DNA of 64,000 nucleotides from a bacterium (GCA_016716565.1 JADJWC010000001.1:1116001-1180000), one strand, 5' to 3'; numbered from the stretch's first letter, positions 42,221 through 51,190 are shown. The notes: generated by a model not told the origin, from the letters alone. Translations and numbers: made by a program.

Positions 42221-42300
42221 AAAAAAATCTTGCCATAAGGGTGGTAGGGTCCCATAAGCCCCATCTTTTTATGAGATTCACTGCAAACTCATTCTCATTT
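42221..42300. repeat. Boundary repeat, copy 2
   Basis: This is related to 39072-39159, with the same order of blocks and the shared CAAACTCATTCT end. It lies directly after the WYL gene, so the two copies bracket the 39.1-42.3 kb cassette as direct repeats. A role as a recombination junction is possible. Confidence 0.45.
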
Positions 42301-42384
42301 TTTTAATTTCATATAGAAAAACGCAATTATAAAATTTTTTTTGTTGAAAATATTTTAGCTCTTATAAGTTTAAAATTCGTTATG

Positions 42385-43503
42385 TCATTTCTCAAAGAAT
42401 TTGTTAACTGGATCTAATGAATCAACTTTCTTCTTAGCCCAACTTATCCAATCAATCTTTTCTTCACTCAATTCTTTCTCATTAGCCATTCTAGATTCTA
42501 ATTCTTTAATATATTCTCTGATTATATTAACTCTGTTCCAAAGCTTAGCTGTTTTATATAAAAGTTTTGTTTTCTCTTTTTCCATCTGTTTTTGTTTTAT
42601 TAATAAATTCCTGGCCTTCTCTTTTTGATCTTCAATTCTTCTTTCTTTTTCAAGTTCTTTATCCTTAAAATTGTGATAGTTAATAGATTTATAAATATTG
42701 ATTATAAAATCATTCAATTGTTCTTCTAATGGTTTGTCTACCTGATCCTTTAAAACTTTCTTTAATGACCCACCGTAGACGTTTTTAATTTCAAGTCGTA
42801 ATTCACCTGTCGGTACAAAAACTCTTTCATATTCATAACTTTTCCAGGGGTATTTTGTTTTGTCGATTTTGGATTTATTCATATTTAGAGTTTCTCTTAA
42901 TTCAATCTGAATTTTTTGATTGTCTCGTATAATGAAAGTCTCATTTCTTTCTAGGTAATTCATTTCTATTCGTATTTGAAAATTCCTTTTTCCCAATTCG
43001 AATAATAATGTGTTAAAGATTCGGAGAGCTCGATTGAAATTTTTAGGTGAAACCGCTATAGCTAAAATTTCGGTTCGAATTCTTCTTAGTAATCCATCAG
43101 AATCAGGTTTCTCACCTTTTAGTGTATTTCTAGTCAACGTAATTAAAGGATGATACCTACTCAAATGTTTCTTCACTTGAATTTTATTATTCGGATTATT
43201 TTCAGCCTCAATTAGCATTCTATACTTATCATCCACAGGAAAGTCTGGCTTTTTAATCGTACTTAATTCATATTGTTCTAATTCATTTTCATCTATAACG
43301 GGTAGAGGAGGTTTTTTAACTTTATAGCCATACGCTAGTTTTTGCCAATAACCCACTGGAGGAACTGGAACGTTGAGCTTACTGCAAATTTTCTTTAATC
43401 CATTTCCACTTATGTTATACTCAGCTGCTAGTTTGATCATGGTTGTTTGCCAAACTTTCTCGTAAAGTTCTTCTCTCTTGAGGATAATTTTCTTGTTACT
43501 CAT
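42385..43503 (-). CDS. Hypothetical protein with an N-terminal HTH-like LYEKVW-GYW domain
   Basis: This 372-residue protein opens with a recognisable but unnamed module: REELYEKVWQTTMIKLAAEY, then ISGNGLKKICSKLNVPVPPVGYWQKLAYG. The module resembles a helix-turn-helix seen at the start of many uncharacterised bacterial proteins in mobile regions. The middle is mixed alpha/beta and the last 120 residues form a long charged coiled coil (KEKARNLLIKQKQMEKEKTK). AGGAGTTG precedes the ATG. It stands alone between the WYL gene and an HNH gene. DNA binding through the N-terminus is likely; the effect is unknown. Confidence 0.65.
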   Translation of the reverse strand: MSNKKIILKREELYEKVWQTTMIKLAAEYNISGNGLKKICSKLNVPVPPVGYWQKLAYGYKVKKPPLPVIDENELEQYELSTIKKPDFPVDDKYRMLIEAENNPNNKIQVKKHLSRYHPLITLTRNTLKGEKPDSDGLLRRIRTEILAIAVSPKNFNRALRIFNTLLFELGKRNFQIRIEMNYLERNETFIIRDNQKIQIELRETLNMNKSKIDKTKYPWKSYEYERVFVPTGELRLEIKNVYGGSLKKVLKDQVDKPLEEQLNDFIINIYKSINYHNFKDKELEKERRIEDQKEKARNLLIKQKQMEKEKTKLLYKTAKLWNRVNIIREYIKELESRMANEKELSEEKIDWISWAKKKVDSLDPVNKFFEK

Positions 43504-43776
43504 TTACAACTCCTTAGTTCTGATAAGTATAAAAATAATAATTGAATAATTACTCATAGATGAGTTTTTTGTTTTTGGAGAATTTGAATCCTTATTTGCA
43601 AAGTATAATTTAATCTTAGTAGGGATCTAAGTTAAAATTGTTAGGAATAAAAACTTTAAATTAGGAATACAAATAAAACTTATAATAATTAAACTCATAC
43701 TTATTTGGATTGAAGCGTGGCATCTATTCTCTAATAAGTGTTAGTTAGAACAATTACAAAATTTAAGGATTCAGAG

Positions 43777-44529
43777 ATGCTTGAAGAAGACGGAGTAAAA
43801 ATATTAAATGTACTTGTTGATCATTTAGAATTTGTAATACCTGGAAATCCTGAAACTTATATTACATATAAAGAAGTTCACGACAAGCTTCATCTTGAGT
43901 TAAAAGGTCAGACATATGGTGAAAGTTTGAAGACCCAAGGATTATCAAATTTAGCCGAATGGACTGCTGAAAATAATTTTCCCGGCATTACAGGTTTAAT
44001 TATAGATGGAAGTACATATCAACCCGGAATTGGATATTACAGAGTTTTCGCAAAGGATAGGGATGACTTTCAGTGGTGGCAAGATCAAATTAGATTATCA
44101 AAATATTTCGATTGGAAAATACATTTACCAATAGAGTTTATTCCTGAAGAAATTATTCCAATTACAACACAAGTTATAGATGTGGAAATGCCACAACGTG
44201 AACAAGTCTTGGTTTTAAGAATTATTAGAGATACTGATTTAACTCGTCGAATTAAGTTAATTCATAATTATGAATGCCAAATCTGTGGACAAACAATACA
44301 TCTCCAAAATAGAAAGAGGTATGCAGAATCACATCATGTGAAACCTTTAGGTAATCCGCACAATGGACCAGATGAACCGGGAAATATAATATGTGTTTGC
44401 CCTAATCACCATGCTGAATTGGATTACGGAGCTAGCAGAATCAATGAAGAAGAATTAATAAGTTCACCAAATCATAAAGTTTCAAGAAATTATATTGATT
44501 ATCATAACACAGAAATTTATAGAGAATAA
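43777..44529 (+). CDS. HNH endonuclease (restriction type)
   Basis: This 250-residue protein has a C-terminal HNH nuclease domain. CQICG provides the first zinc cysteines, SHHVKPLG the catalytic His, NGPDEPGNIICVCPNHHAELD the second zinc pair and the final histidines. The N-terminal 130 residues (GITGLIIDGSTYQPGIGYYR) are a separate domain, perhaps for DNA recognition. The ATG at 43777 is preferred over the GTG at 43738 because AAGGA lies 7 bases upstream. No methylase partner is adjacent, so it might cut modified DNA (type IV-like) or be an orphan defence nuclease. Confidence 0.85.
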   Translation: MLEEDGVKILNVLVDHLEFVIPGNPETYITYKEVHDKLHLELKGQTYGESLKTQGLSNLAEWTAENNFPGITGLIIDGSTYQPGIGYYRVFAKDRDDFQWWQDQIRLSKYFDWKIHLPIEFIPEEIIPITTQVIDVEMPQREQVLVLRIIRDTDLTRRIKLIHNYECQICGQTIHLQNRKRYAESHHVKPLGNPHNGPDEPGNIICVCPNHHAELDYGASRINEEELISSPNHKVSRNYIDYHNTEIYRE

Positions 44530-44730
44530 AAAGAGAATTACTCAAATAAGTGTTTTAATCTAACAACGTTTTTGCATTCTTAATTTAATAATTTTAATGT
44601 TGGGTGGTCCGTTTCAGCTAACTTGTTCGGTTTTATTTTGCTAAGTTAATTGCATTGTGTTTCTGTTCGGCAGTCCTCTAGGCTGTAGGTGATGCACAAT
44701 TTCGTTTAGTTTACAATAGTAATTAGAAAT

Positions 44731-45699
44731 ATGAGTAAGATATTACAATTATCAAATGGAATATTTTTACCATCAGTAGAAGATATTTACATTTTCATAG
44801 ATGATGCTGGAGTCATCAACACAGATTTTCTTGGTTTTACTTCTTTGATGATAGATGAATTTACAAACAGAAATATAGCGGAAAAAGTAAAAGAATTCTG
44901 TATTAAGAATTCAATAATTAATCTTCACGCTAGAGAATTAAAAATAAATGGAGTTGAAGATGGTCAACTAGATATGAATGAATATGAAAGAATTTATCGT
45001 GATTTATTTGAAATTGTAATTACAGAATTTGAAAAATCCAATTTTATAATTCTTGTGAACCTATTAACAAATCAATCCTTAAATCAAAATTTATACAATA
45101 ATCATCATAATTTATTTAATCAAACAACAAATAACTTGATTATTTCATCATTGCCATCACTATATAATAACTTTTATTCGTTTTTTGCATTCCCTACCGT
45201 TGAAATAATAAGAAGAATCAAAAATTGTGATGAAGGGATTTCAATAAAAGTATTTATTGATAGAAAAGATAATTTTGAAACTATAAACAATCAATCAATT
45301 TTTCTAAAAGGAAGCAATGCTAGTGTATTATTCAAATTAAACGAAGTTGCAGTTAAAGTTTTTAATGCATACGTAAATCAAGCTTTTCAAAACAATTGTA
45401 AAATCAATAGTTTAAATATTGTTGCTTCAGTAAATAATCCATTAATTAATGTTGTTGATGCTTTTTGTAATTTCTCATACAATTATGCTAAAGTTGTAAT
45501 ACAAGGCACCGGTAATTCAAGACCTACAGAATTACGAAAGTATAATGTTTTTAGAGATTTATTAATTAATAGAATTGGCATTAATATTTCAGAAGTTGAA
45601 CAAAGAGAAACTTTAATAAGAAATAATTTCCAATTTTACTCTGGAAGAATTGTTTCCACAACTAATAGAGAAGTTTCTACTTTTGAAATATCACATTAA
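44731..45699 (+). CDS. DUF3800-like protein
   Basis: This 322-residue protein begins with VEDIYIFIDDAGVINTDFLGFTSL, matching the DUF3800 opening in which an early Asp and a second acidic residue form an RNase H-like site. Further acidic residues occur in KVFIDRKDNFE and NPLINVVDAFCNF. DUF3800 proteins are common in mobile and defence regions and are suspected nucleases or RNA-acting enzymes; biochemical evidence is limited. It precedes the convergent Argonaute operon end at 45824 and shows no damage. A 200-base gap separates it from the HNH gene. Confidence 0.68.
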   Translation: MSKILQLSNGIFLPSVEDIYIFIDDAGVINTDFLGFTSLMIDEFTNRNIAEKVKEFCIKNSIINLHARELKINGVEDGQLDMNEYERIYRDLFEIVITEFEKSNFIILVNLLTNQSLNQNLYNNHHNLFNQTTNNLIISSLPSLYNNFYSFFAFPTVEIIRRIKNCDEGISIKVFIDRKDNFETINNQSIFLKGSNASVLFKLNEVAVKVFNAYVNQAFQNNCKINSLNIVASVNNPLINVVDAFCNFSYNYAKVVIQGTGNSRPTELRKYNVFRDLLINRIGINISEVEQRETLIRNNFQFYSGRIVSTTNREVSTFEISH

Positions 45700-45823
45700 A
45701 AAAGGAAATTGCTACACACTGATCACTTCTTTCGCACTTGTAATTAGTTTTAAAGTAAATTAGAAAGTCTTTTTTTGGAATCCTTATCTTATGTCAAGAG
45801 TTGTTCAGTTCATCTCTTGGGTT

Positions 45824-46945
45824 TTATTTTGTTTGTCGCAGCGTTAGAATTTGCTGCTTTTCCCAATTAATATACTCCCTCGGGTTTTCCCAAAAAGTGT
45901 CCCAAGCATTATTAAGGATAAATTGTATTGAATCATCTTTACAATTGCTTGAAGCAAATATGCAATTTAGACTCTTGGTTCCTTGATGAGCAAGAGCAGT
46001 TACCAATTGTATTAGATCAGTTGGGTACGCTCTATTAAATTCAGGGATAGTTTTTGACTTTCCAAGCCTAACGAATTCATCCCATTTATTTTCAATGGTC
46101 ACCTTGGCTTTATTAAACCCAATTAATTCCAAAGCAAATAGCATACTCAACATTCTCACTTGATCGGCAGGATGATCGATTAACTGATAGAGCTGAACAG
46201 AGAAAGGATCAGAACCTCTTTTTGCACAAAGATGTAAATGTGACCAAACAAAGGCGGGACCAAGTGTGAAAGTTGCAAATAAATCACAGAATAGTTCGAT
46301 TGACCAAGATTTAATCCAGTTATCCCTCCAATTATTAAGTGCAACTACAATATTTGTATTTCCAGCGCGAGTTTCTCTAGTGATTTCATCCTTATAGTAA
46401 TTATACACTTGATAATTGAACTGGCCTAAACTTTTTTGTAATCCTTCAATCTTTGGATTATTAGTTGTGAATAGTAAGGGGTGTCCTAGTTCGTGATAAA
46501 TATCAGGTAAATGTAGTAAGAAATCGACTTCAAGCAAGGGTACGCTAAGAATATTAAAAAATGGTTCATAATAAAAGTAATGAAACGGTTGTGAAAAGCA
46601 CAAGCCTACTGGAGGAGTTATTGGATATTTTATTTCACGTCTGATTTTATCAATTATTTTATTAATAAATTCATCATTTTGATCTATCCTGGAAAGTGCC
46701 GCAACAGGTCGATTCTCAATAAGATCCAGTCTATGAATACTGTCCCTAAGAGTAAAAAGCTTATGATTTAATTCACCATTTTTAATAGCGTCATTTAATT
46801 CGAATAATATTGAATCAATCAAGTTCTCACAAGTCTGTACTAATGGATTAAATGATACCGCAAGAGTTTCATGAGGAATCTTTTCTTTAAGCTTTCTTCC
46901 CCTTTCTATCGCTTCTAATAAAGCACCATCCAAGTAATTTTGCAT
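45824..46945 (-). CDS. HELGH metalloprotease-like protein, last gene of the Argonaute operon
   Basis: This 373-residue protein carries a zinc-protease motif, His151-Glu-Leu-Gly-His155 (IYHELGHPLLF), and a downstream acidic site, Glu217 and Asp221 (IELFCDLFATF), as in gluzincin-type metallopeptidases. It has no signal peptide or membrane segment, so it should be cytosolic. The start overlaps the stop of the 120-aa gene by one base (TAATG). I do not recognise a named family. In ImmA/ImmR-type pairs an XRE regulator is cleaved by an HExxH protease; the operon here also begins with an XRE protein, so regulator cleavage or toxicity after infection is a reasonable hypothesis. Confidence 0.72.
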   Translation of the reverse strand: MQNYLDGALLEAIERGRKLKEKIPHETLAVSFNPLVQTCENLIDSILFELNDAIKNGELNHKLFTLRDSIHRLDLIENRPVAALSRIDQNDEFINKIIDKIRREIKYPITPPVGLCFSQPFHYFYYEPFFNILSVPLLEVDFLLHLPDIYHELGHPLLFTTNNPKIEGLQKSLGQFNYQVYNYYKDEITRETRAGNTNIVVALNNWRDNWIKSWSIELFCDLFATFTLGPAFVWSHLHLCAKRGSDPFSVQLYQLIDHPADQVRMLSMLFALELIGFNKAKVTIENKWDEFVRLGKSKTIPEFNRAYPTDLIQLVTALAHQGTKSLNCIFASSNCKDDSIQFILNNAWDTFWENPREYINWEKQQILTLRQTK

Positions 46946-47307
46946 TATCTAGTTCCTAGTGATCTATTTAATGCAAAGATTGCTTCAGATTCTAATATCT
47001 CGGTGATTAAGGATAGGTTATTTTTAATTAGATCGAAATCTTTTACTTCAAATCCTTTCAGAACTAAATTGACAATCTCCTTCTTTTTTCTACTTCTATC
47101 TCTGAGGCTTCTGTCAATAACCGTTGTTAGGAGCTGTAAATGTGGATCAAGATTTTCCTCATCAACTAGGGACACTAAAAAATTCTTTATCTTACTTTCA
47201 ATTTCTGGATTATCAAAATGCTTTTCTTGAATTAAGTAGTAATTGATTTCCTGAATATACTTTTTTGCTAGTTGATAAATACTGGAGTTTAATGCTATGT
47301 TACTCAT
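46945..47307 (-). CDS. Small helical protein of the Argonaute operon
   Basis: This 120-residue protein is predicted to be all-helical. Its segments include SSIYQLAKKYIQEINYYLIQ, then LLTTVIDRSLRDRSRKKKEI and LSLITEILESEAIFALNRSL. It has no cysteine pair or catalytic motif and is of an unknown family. The start overlaps the Argonaute stop by 8 bases and its stop overlaps the protease gene start by one base, which ties it tightly to the operon. It could be an adaptor between Argonaute and the HELGH protein, or an inhibitor. The basic cluster DRSRKKK may touch nucleic acid. Confidence 0.65.
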   Translation of the reverse strand: MSNIALNSSIYQLAKKYIQEINYYLIQEKHFDNPEIESKIKNFLVSLVDEENLDPHLQLLTTVIDRSLRDRSRKKKEIVNLVLKGFEVKDFDLIKNNLSLITEILESEAIFALNRSLGTR

Positions 47308-49684
47308 ATCTTTCTATGCTTTCTTCTTCTAATATTTGATTTAATTCTTCTTCATCGTACTCACTTGCGACTTCTGACAATTTCCTGTCCGTTATTTTTA
47401 TGGTTAGTGGATACCGAGAACAGTCGTCAGGTTTTGAATAAGCAAGTATTGTTAAAAAATAGATATCTTCTAATATTTTTATGAATTCCATATTTCCATA
47501 ATTGTATTTTATGTATAATGGATTGGCTGTTCCTAAATGTGGAAATTCTCTTCCGGTACTACAAAGAAAAGCTTCTTCATTATTTATTAAGTAATAGGAA
47601 CCCACGTGGGGATTTTGTATAATATTTTTATTACCTTCTTTTTTAAGATCAAAAATTCTAAATGGAATAGCTGAGTTTTTCGGGATTTCTACTAAATTTA
47701 CCTCACAATCAGAGGGTAATATCATATTACTTTTAAGCTCGTCAATAGCATGGAATATCCCAGATCGTTCAGTTTCGAATATTCTACCATCTCTATGAAC
47801 AACTATGTTTTTAATTGGATAATTATAGAGGGCAGCTTCTTCTGCAATCTTTCTCTTTAAGAAATTATATACCTGCTTTTTATTTAATTTTTCTTTCTGC
47901 TTCGATAATTGGTATTCAGTTCGAATATTCTCACCATACTTATCTATGAATGTGTAACCCGCTGTATTGTGTTTGACATCTATACCAATGATTAAATCTG
48001 CATTTAATGGTGTTGCCAAGATATATGGCCATCTGTTATTTATTAGTAGTATTTTATTAATAGCAACATTGTTTAAGTATCCCCTTAATTTCCCCTTCAT
48101 TACTGGTTTAACTTTATAAATATTTTCGCCATTTATTCTAAAATGTTCATAAGATTTTTCTATAGTTGATGTATGTATTATTCCAACATGTATATCCTGA
48201 CTTAATAATTCTCTTACAACCAATGCAGATAATTCATCGTGCTTTCTTATTGTTTTATGATAGTCAGGTATCATTACAACTCCATAACTTGTAGATGCTT
48301 TTACTTTCTGTTCAGTAACTGCTTTTATAATTTCAAAACCAACATCAACATAATTTCGTCTTTCTCTATCCTCATATGAAATAATTATTGGATCGTAACC
48401 ACCACCGCATGGATAAAGAGTATCTGTAGTTCTTTTTAAATCCGATAAAAATTTTAAACCCATACTTTCATGAATGGATTTGGGAAGAATAAAAAATTGT
48501 CTATCGAAAAGTCTTTGATTATAAAATCCTACTTCCCTATTCTCTAAACATAATTTTCTGGTTTTTCCAAGTTTTTCTAATGGGATTGATATAGCATTTT
48601 CAGAATTTCTAACAGAAACTATTTGATCCTTACCAAATTTTATATCTGGAGCTAGAAAAATAGTCTTTTTGCATTTAACTGGTTCTGTCCCAATTATCAG
48701 AGTATCGTCACCAAACTTTATATTTTGTAAATAGTTTCTACAAGCCAGAATAGCATCCCGACGATCATACGGTTCCATAATGGATTTCCTATGTAGCTTT
48801 CCCACATTCTGATTTTGAGTATCAAAAATAACATAACATAGACCTGCAGGAGCAGCTTTATGATTACCTTGATTATCCTTATAAAAGAATATCGAAGCAT
48901 CTGGTGGTAAATTTGCTAGCTCTGGACTGTGGGGTAAAAATGAGGATGACCTTAAATCATCAATTAAAGTGACTAATTTAGAATTTCTTTGATATTTATA
49001 GTTCCCAACATTCAGATCACTAATCTCTTCTATTTTAATTTCATACCAACCATTTGGATGATGATAAATGACATGTTTCCCTTTAATTTGTTGACGTTTA
49101 AAATCATCTCTTGATAGAGTAGGATTAAATGGTACTGAGGAAGTATATTTTTTTGTTGTATCAATAGTAACTCCATATCCTAAATCCTGAAGTTCTACTA
49201 CTCTAACTATAAATCCATTAAATAGCGCTGTTCTGTCTTCTATTTTACTTTTATATTGAAAATATGGCTTACCACTTCCTGGTTGCCAGATTCTTTTATC
49301 TCTATATAATGCAGATTGGATTTCAAATCCTAGAAATCGCTTACATATTTCTTTATTCTCTGAACTATGATCAAGATAATTTAATTTTATTGGTACACCA
49401 ATAGGTTTGAAATAAACCTGATTTCTTATTAATCCGAATTCTGTTGGTACTTTCTTTGCAACTTCTTCATCACTTTTTATAACGAGGTGCGGCTGTTCAT
49501 CAACTTTTATAACAGTTACCGGATGTCTTAATGTATAACTCAACTTTTTTATTATGTGTTGAATATTACTATCATATTCTTCGAGTTCTTTATTTATACC
49601 AATTATCTCAAAAAGACTATACTCAGTATGAAGTTCTGATAAATTAAGAATTGGAAAAATATTGGTTTCATAATTGCTATTCAT
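47300..49684 (-). CDS. Long prokaryotic Argonaute with predicted catalytic DEDD tetrad
   Basis: This 794-residue protein is a long pAgo. The C-terminal PIWI domain has all expected catalytic residues: Asp569 in GIDVKH, Glu598 in KEKLNK (the glutamate finger), Asp632 in VVHRDGR and Asp766 in KITDRKL. The spacing is like that of active long pAgos such as TtAgo. VGSYYLINNEEAFLCSTG and GTANPLYIKY are also typical. The middle region should hold the MID pocket, and a PAZ-like region may lie near residues 150-300. It should use nucleic-acid guides to cut targets. The start at 49684 overlaps the nuclease gene stop by 8 bases; upstream in-frame sequence to 49738 is part of that gene. Confidence 0.9.
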   Translation of the reverse strand: MNSNYETNIFPILNLSELHTEYSLFEIIGINKELEEYDSNIQHIIKKLSYTLRHPVTVIKVDEQPHLVIKSDEEVAKKVPTEFGLIRNQVYFKPIGVPIKLNYLDHSSENKEICKRFLGFEIQSALYRDKRIWQPGSGKPYFQYKSKIEDRTALFNGFIVRVVELQDLGYGVTIDTTKKYTSSVPFNPTLSRDDFKRQQIKGKHVIYHHPNGWYEIKIEEISDLNVGNYKYQRNSKLVTLIDDLRSSSFLPHSPELANLPPDASIFFYKDNQGNHKAAPAGLCYVIFDTQNQNVGKLHRKSIMEPYDRRDAILACRNYLQNIKFGDDTLIIGTEPVKCKKTIFLAPDIKFGKDQIVSVRNSENAISIPLEKLGKTRKLCLENREVGFYNQRLFDRQFFILPKSIHESMGLKFLSDLKRTTDTLYPCGGGYDPIIISYEDRERRNYVDVGFEIIKAVTEQKVKASTSYGVVMIPDYHKTIRKHDELSALVVRELLSQDIHVGIIHTSTIEKSYEHFRINGENIYKVKPVMKGKLRGYLNNVAINKILLINNRWPYILATPLNADLIIGIDVKHNTAGYTFIDKYGENIRTEYQLSKQKEKLNKKQVYNFLKRKIAEEAALYNYPIKNIVVHRDGRIFETERSGIFHAIDELKSNMILPSDCEVNLVEIPKNSAIPFRIFDLKKEGNKNIIQNPHVGSYYLINNEEAFLCSTGREFPHLGTANPLYIKYNYGNMEFIKILEDIYFLTILAYSKPDDCSRYPLTIKITDRKLSEVASEYDEEELNQILEEESIERYE

Positions 49685-50615
49685 TATTAATCTCCCAACA
49701 TAATTTTTTAAATGAACATGTTTTACAATTATCTGCATAGCTTGTTACTTCAAATTCATCAACTTCAAGTTGATCGTATTTTAATTGAGCACCCGCTAAT
49801 GACATTCTTTGTGTACTTTCAGCTATTAATTCTTCAATATTTAATATGGACTCATTAGAAGCAGTATAGTTTCTAATTTGATTGCTCAACAATTGGTATT
49901 CTGATAAATTTATTTGATCCATTTCTATTCCAGAAAGGTCAGGAAAATCTATATGAGGTTTACACTTCATTAGTGCCATACAATAAATCAATAGTTGCTC
50001 TCCATAAGATTTTATACCGAAATGATGTACTTTCCAATCAAATATATGAGGGGGTTTATTATCGAAAAAAATAATCAAATCAGGAACACCACGAACTTTG
50101 AAGTCATAGAAATCAAATAACAAAGCTCGTTGTGTTATCAGTTTATCTGCTGATTGTAAATATTTAATCAACTCTTTGTTGGAAAGAAAATTATTCAGGG
50201 CTTGGATTACCTCTTCCCAGGCGATTTTTGTTTCTTGAGTTGAAATTTGTATACCATATTCAATATTGAAAAAAGCAGCAAATTCATCTTGTGTTTTTGA
50301 CTTGGTGAATCCGGGTTCTCTGTATTTTTTTTTCTTGGCATAATTGTATTGTTTTCTTGCAAGATCTTTTGCATAATTTATTGCTTCAGTAGTCTCAACC
50401 AAATGATTACGTCTGATACTAGGAATTACCAAATTTGAAATAGTCTTATCTACAATATCACCTCTCCAAGCACTTATGCTTTTTAAATTTGACAAAATAT
50501 AAGCCTCTCTTCTTAATGGATCTTTTTTTGATAATGCATTGGCAACTATGTTCTTATAAAACCAAGCACGTTGACACCTCCTAAATTGATTATGAGCAGA
50601 GAAGGACCAAATCAT
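49677..50615 (-). CDS. Cas4/RecB-like PD-(D/E)XK nuclease with Fe-S-type cysteines
   Basis: This 312-residue nuclease begins WSFSAHNQFRRCQRAWFYK, the typical Cas4/AddB-type opening. Active-site residues are Asp179 (GVPDLIIF), Asp193-x-Lys195 (FDWKVHH) and the QxxxY motif at 207-211. Four cysteines at 14, 297, 300 and 306 (C...CxxCx5C) are arranged as in the 4Fe-4S cluster of Cas4 and AddB. It should process DNA ends, perhaps providing guides or degrading targets for the Argonaute. Its start overlaps the XRE gene stop by four bases (ATGA), and its end overlaps the Argonaute start. There is no CRISPR array in the window. Confidence 0.87.
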   Translation of the reverse strand: MIWSFSAHNQFRRCQRAWFYKNIVANALSKKDPLRREAYILSNLKSISAWRGDIVDKTISNLVIPSIRRNHLVETTEAINYAKDLARKQYNYAKKKKYREPGFTKSKTQDEFAAFFNIEYGIQISTQETKIAWEEVIQALNNFLSNKELIKYLQSADKLITQRALLFDFYDFKVRGVPDLIIFFDNKPPHIFDWKVHHFGIKSYGEQLLIYCMALMKCKPHIDFPDLSGIEMDQINLSEYQLLSNQIRNYTASNESILNIEELIAESTQRMSLAGAQLKYDQLEVDEFEVTSYADNCKTCSFKKLCWEINNE

Positions 50616-50947
50616 TTTTTCTTGCTCCTTAAAAAGTCTAGGTATTCCAATAACTCTTGTTCTTCTTTCTTAGTAAGATTTCCAAATCTGGATTGTGTAG
50701 ACATACTACGTTTATCTATCGTAATATTTCCCTTTGGTATCGGATAGCCTACTTTCTCCATTAATGTTTCATAAGGCACCTCATATAATTGAGCTAACTT
50801 ATATAACATTAATGGTGATGGTTGTTTGACCTTATCTGATTCAAGTTGACTTAGATAGGCATTTGAAATTTCGGTTTCCCTTTCAACATCTCTAAGTGTA
50901 AGTCTTTTAGATTCTCTCATATTTTTAATATCTGTTCCGAAAGACAT
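50612..50947 (-). CDS. XRE-family regulator, first gene of the Argonaute operon
   Basis: This 111-residue regulator has a clear Cro/C1-type helix-turn-helix. MRESKRLTLRDVERETEISN, then AYLSQLESDKVKQPSP and LYKLAQLYEVPYE cover residues 9-62. A short C-terminal extension ends in a lysine-rich tail. TAGGAGTT lies about 9 bases upstream of the ATG. The operator-like repeats at 50976-51034 lie just upstream, so it probably represses its own operon. It overlaps the nuclease gene by four bases. Phage-type regulators of this kind are often relieved by an HExxH protease, and one is encoded four genes downstream. Confidence 0.93.
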   Translation of the reverse strand: MSFGTDIKNMRESKRLTLRDVERETEISNAYLSQLESDKVKQPSPLMLYKLAQLYEVPYETLMEKVGYPIPKGNITIDKRSMSTQSRFGNLTKKEEQELLEYLDFLRSKKK

Positions 50948-50975
50948 GTTTTATAACTCCTAAGGTTGCTAAATA

Positions 50976-51034
50976 TTGCAAGCAAAATAATTAAATATGC
51001 TACAGTTGTCAAGCATAAATTTTTGATTGCTTGA
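50976..51034 (-). promoter_or_regulatory. Promoter and operator of the Argonaute operon
   Basis: On the minus strand TTGACA (51013-51008) is followed after about 17 bases by an AT-rich -10 (near 50985-50990). TCAAGCA (51009-51015) and TGCTTGA (51028-51034) form a perfect 7-bp inverted repeat over the -35 box, and TTGCAAGCAA (50976-50985) carries a third related half-site near the -10. This suits autoregulation by the XRE protein. Confidence 0.65.
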
Positions 51035-51190
51035 GATTTGAAGTAAAATAAAACAAAAATAGGGTGTAAACGATATAAATATCAGAAAAATCATTTACAT
51101 CCTCATTTTTTTGTTAATACGTTTCTATGAGGAAGTACAGATAAGAAAATAGCTGAGATTTTCAGTTGATTTAATCTAATTCGATAAAAA

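Noticed and set aside
44600..44730. Recombination site between the HNH and DUF3800 genes
   Set aside because: A short GTTTTATTTTG match to 45820 exists, but it is too brief and AT-rich to support a repeat.
45824..50947. CRISPR array accompanying the Cas4-like nuclease
   Set aside because: No direct repeats with regular spacers are present around the operon or elsewhere in the window.
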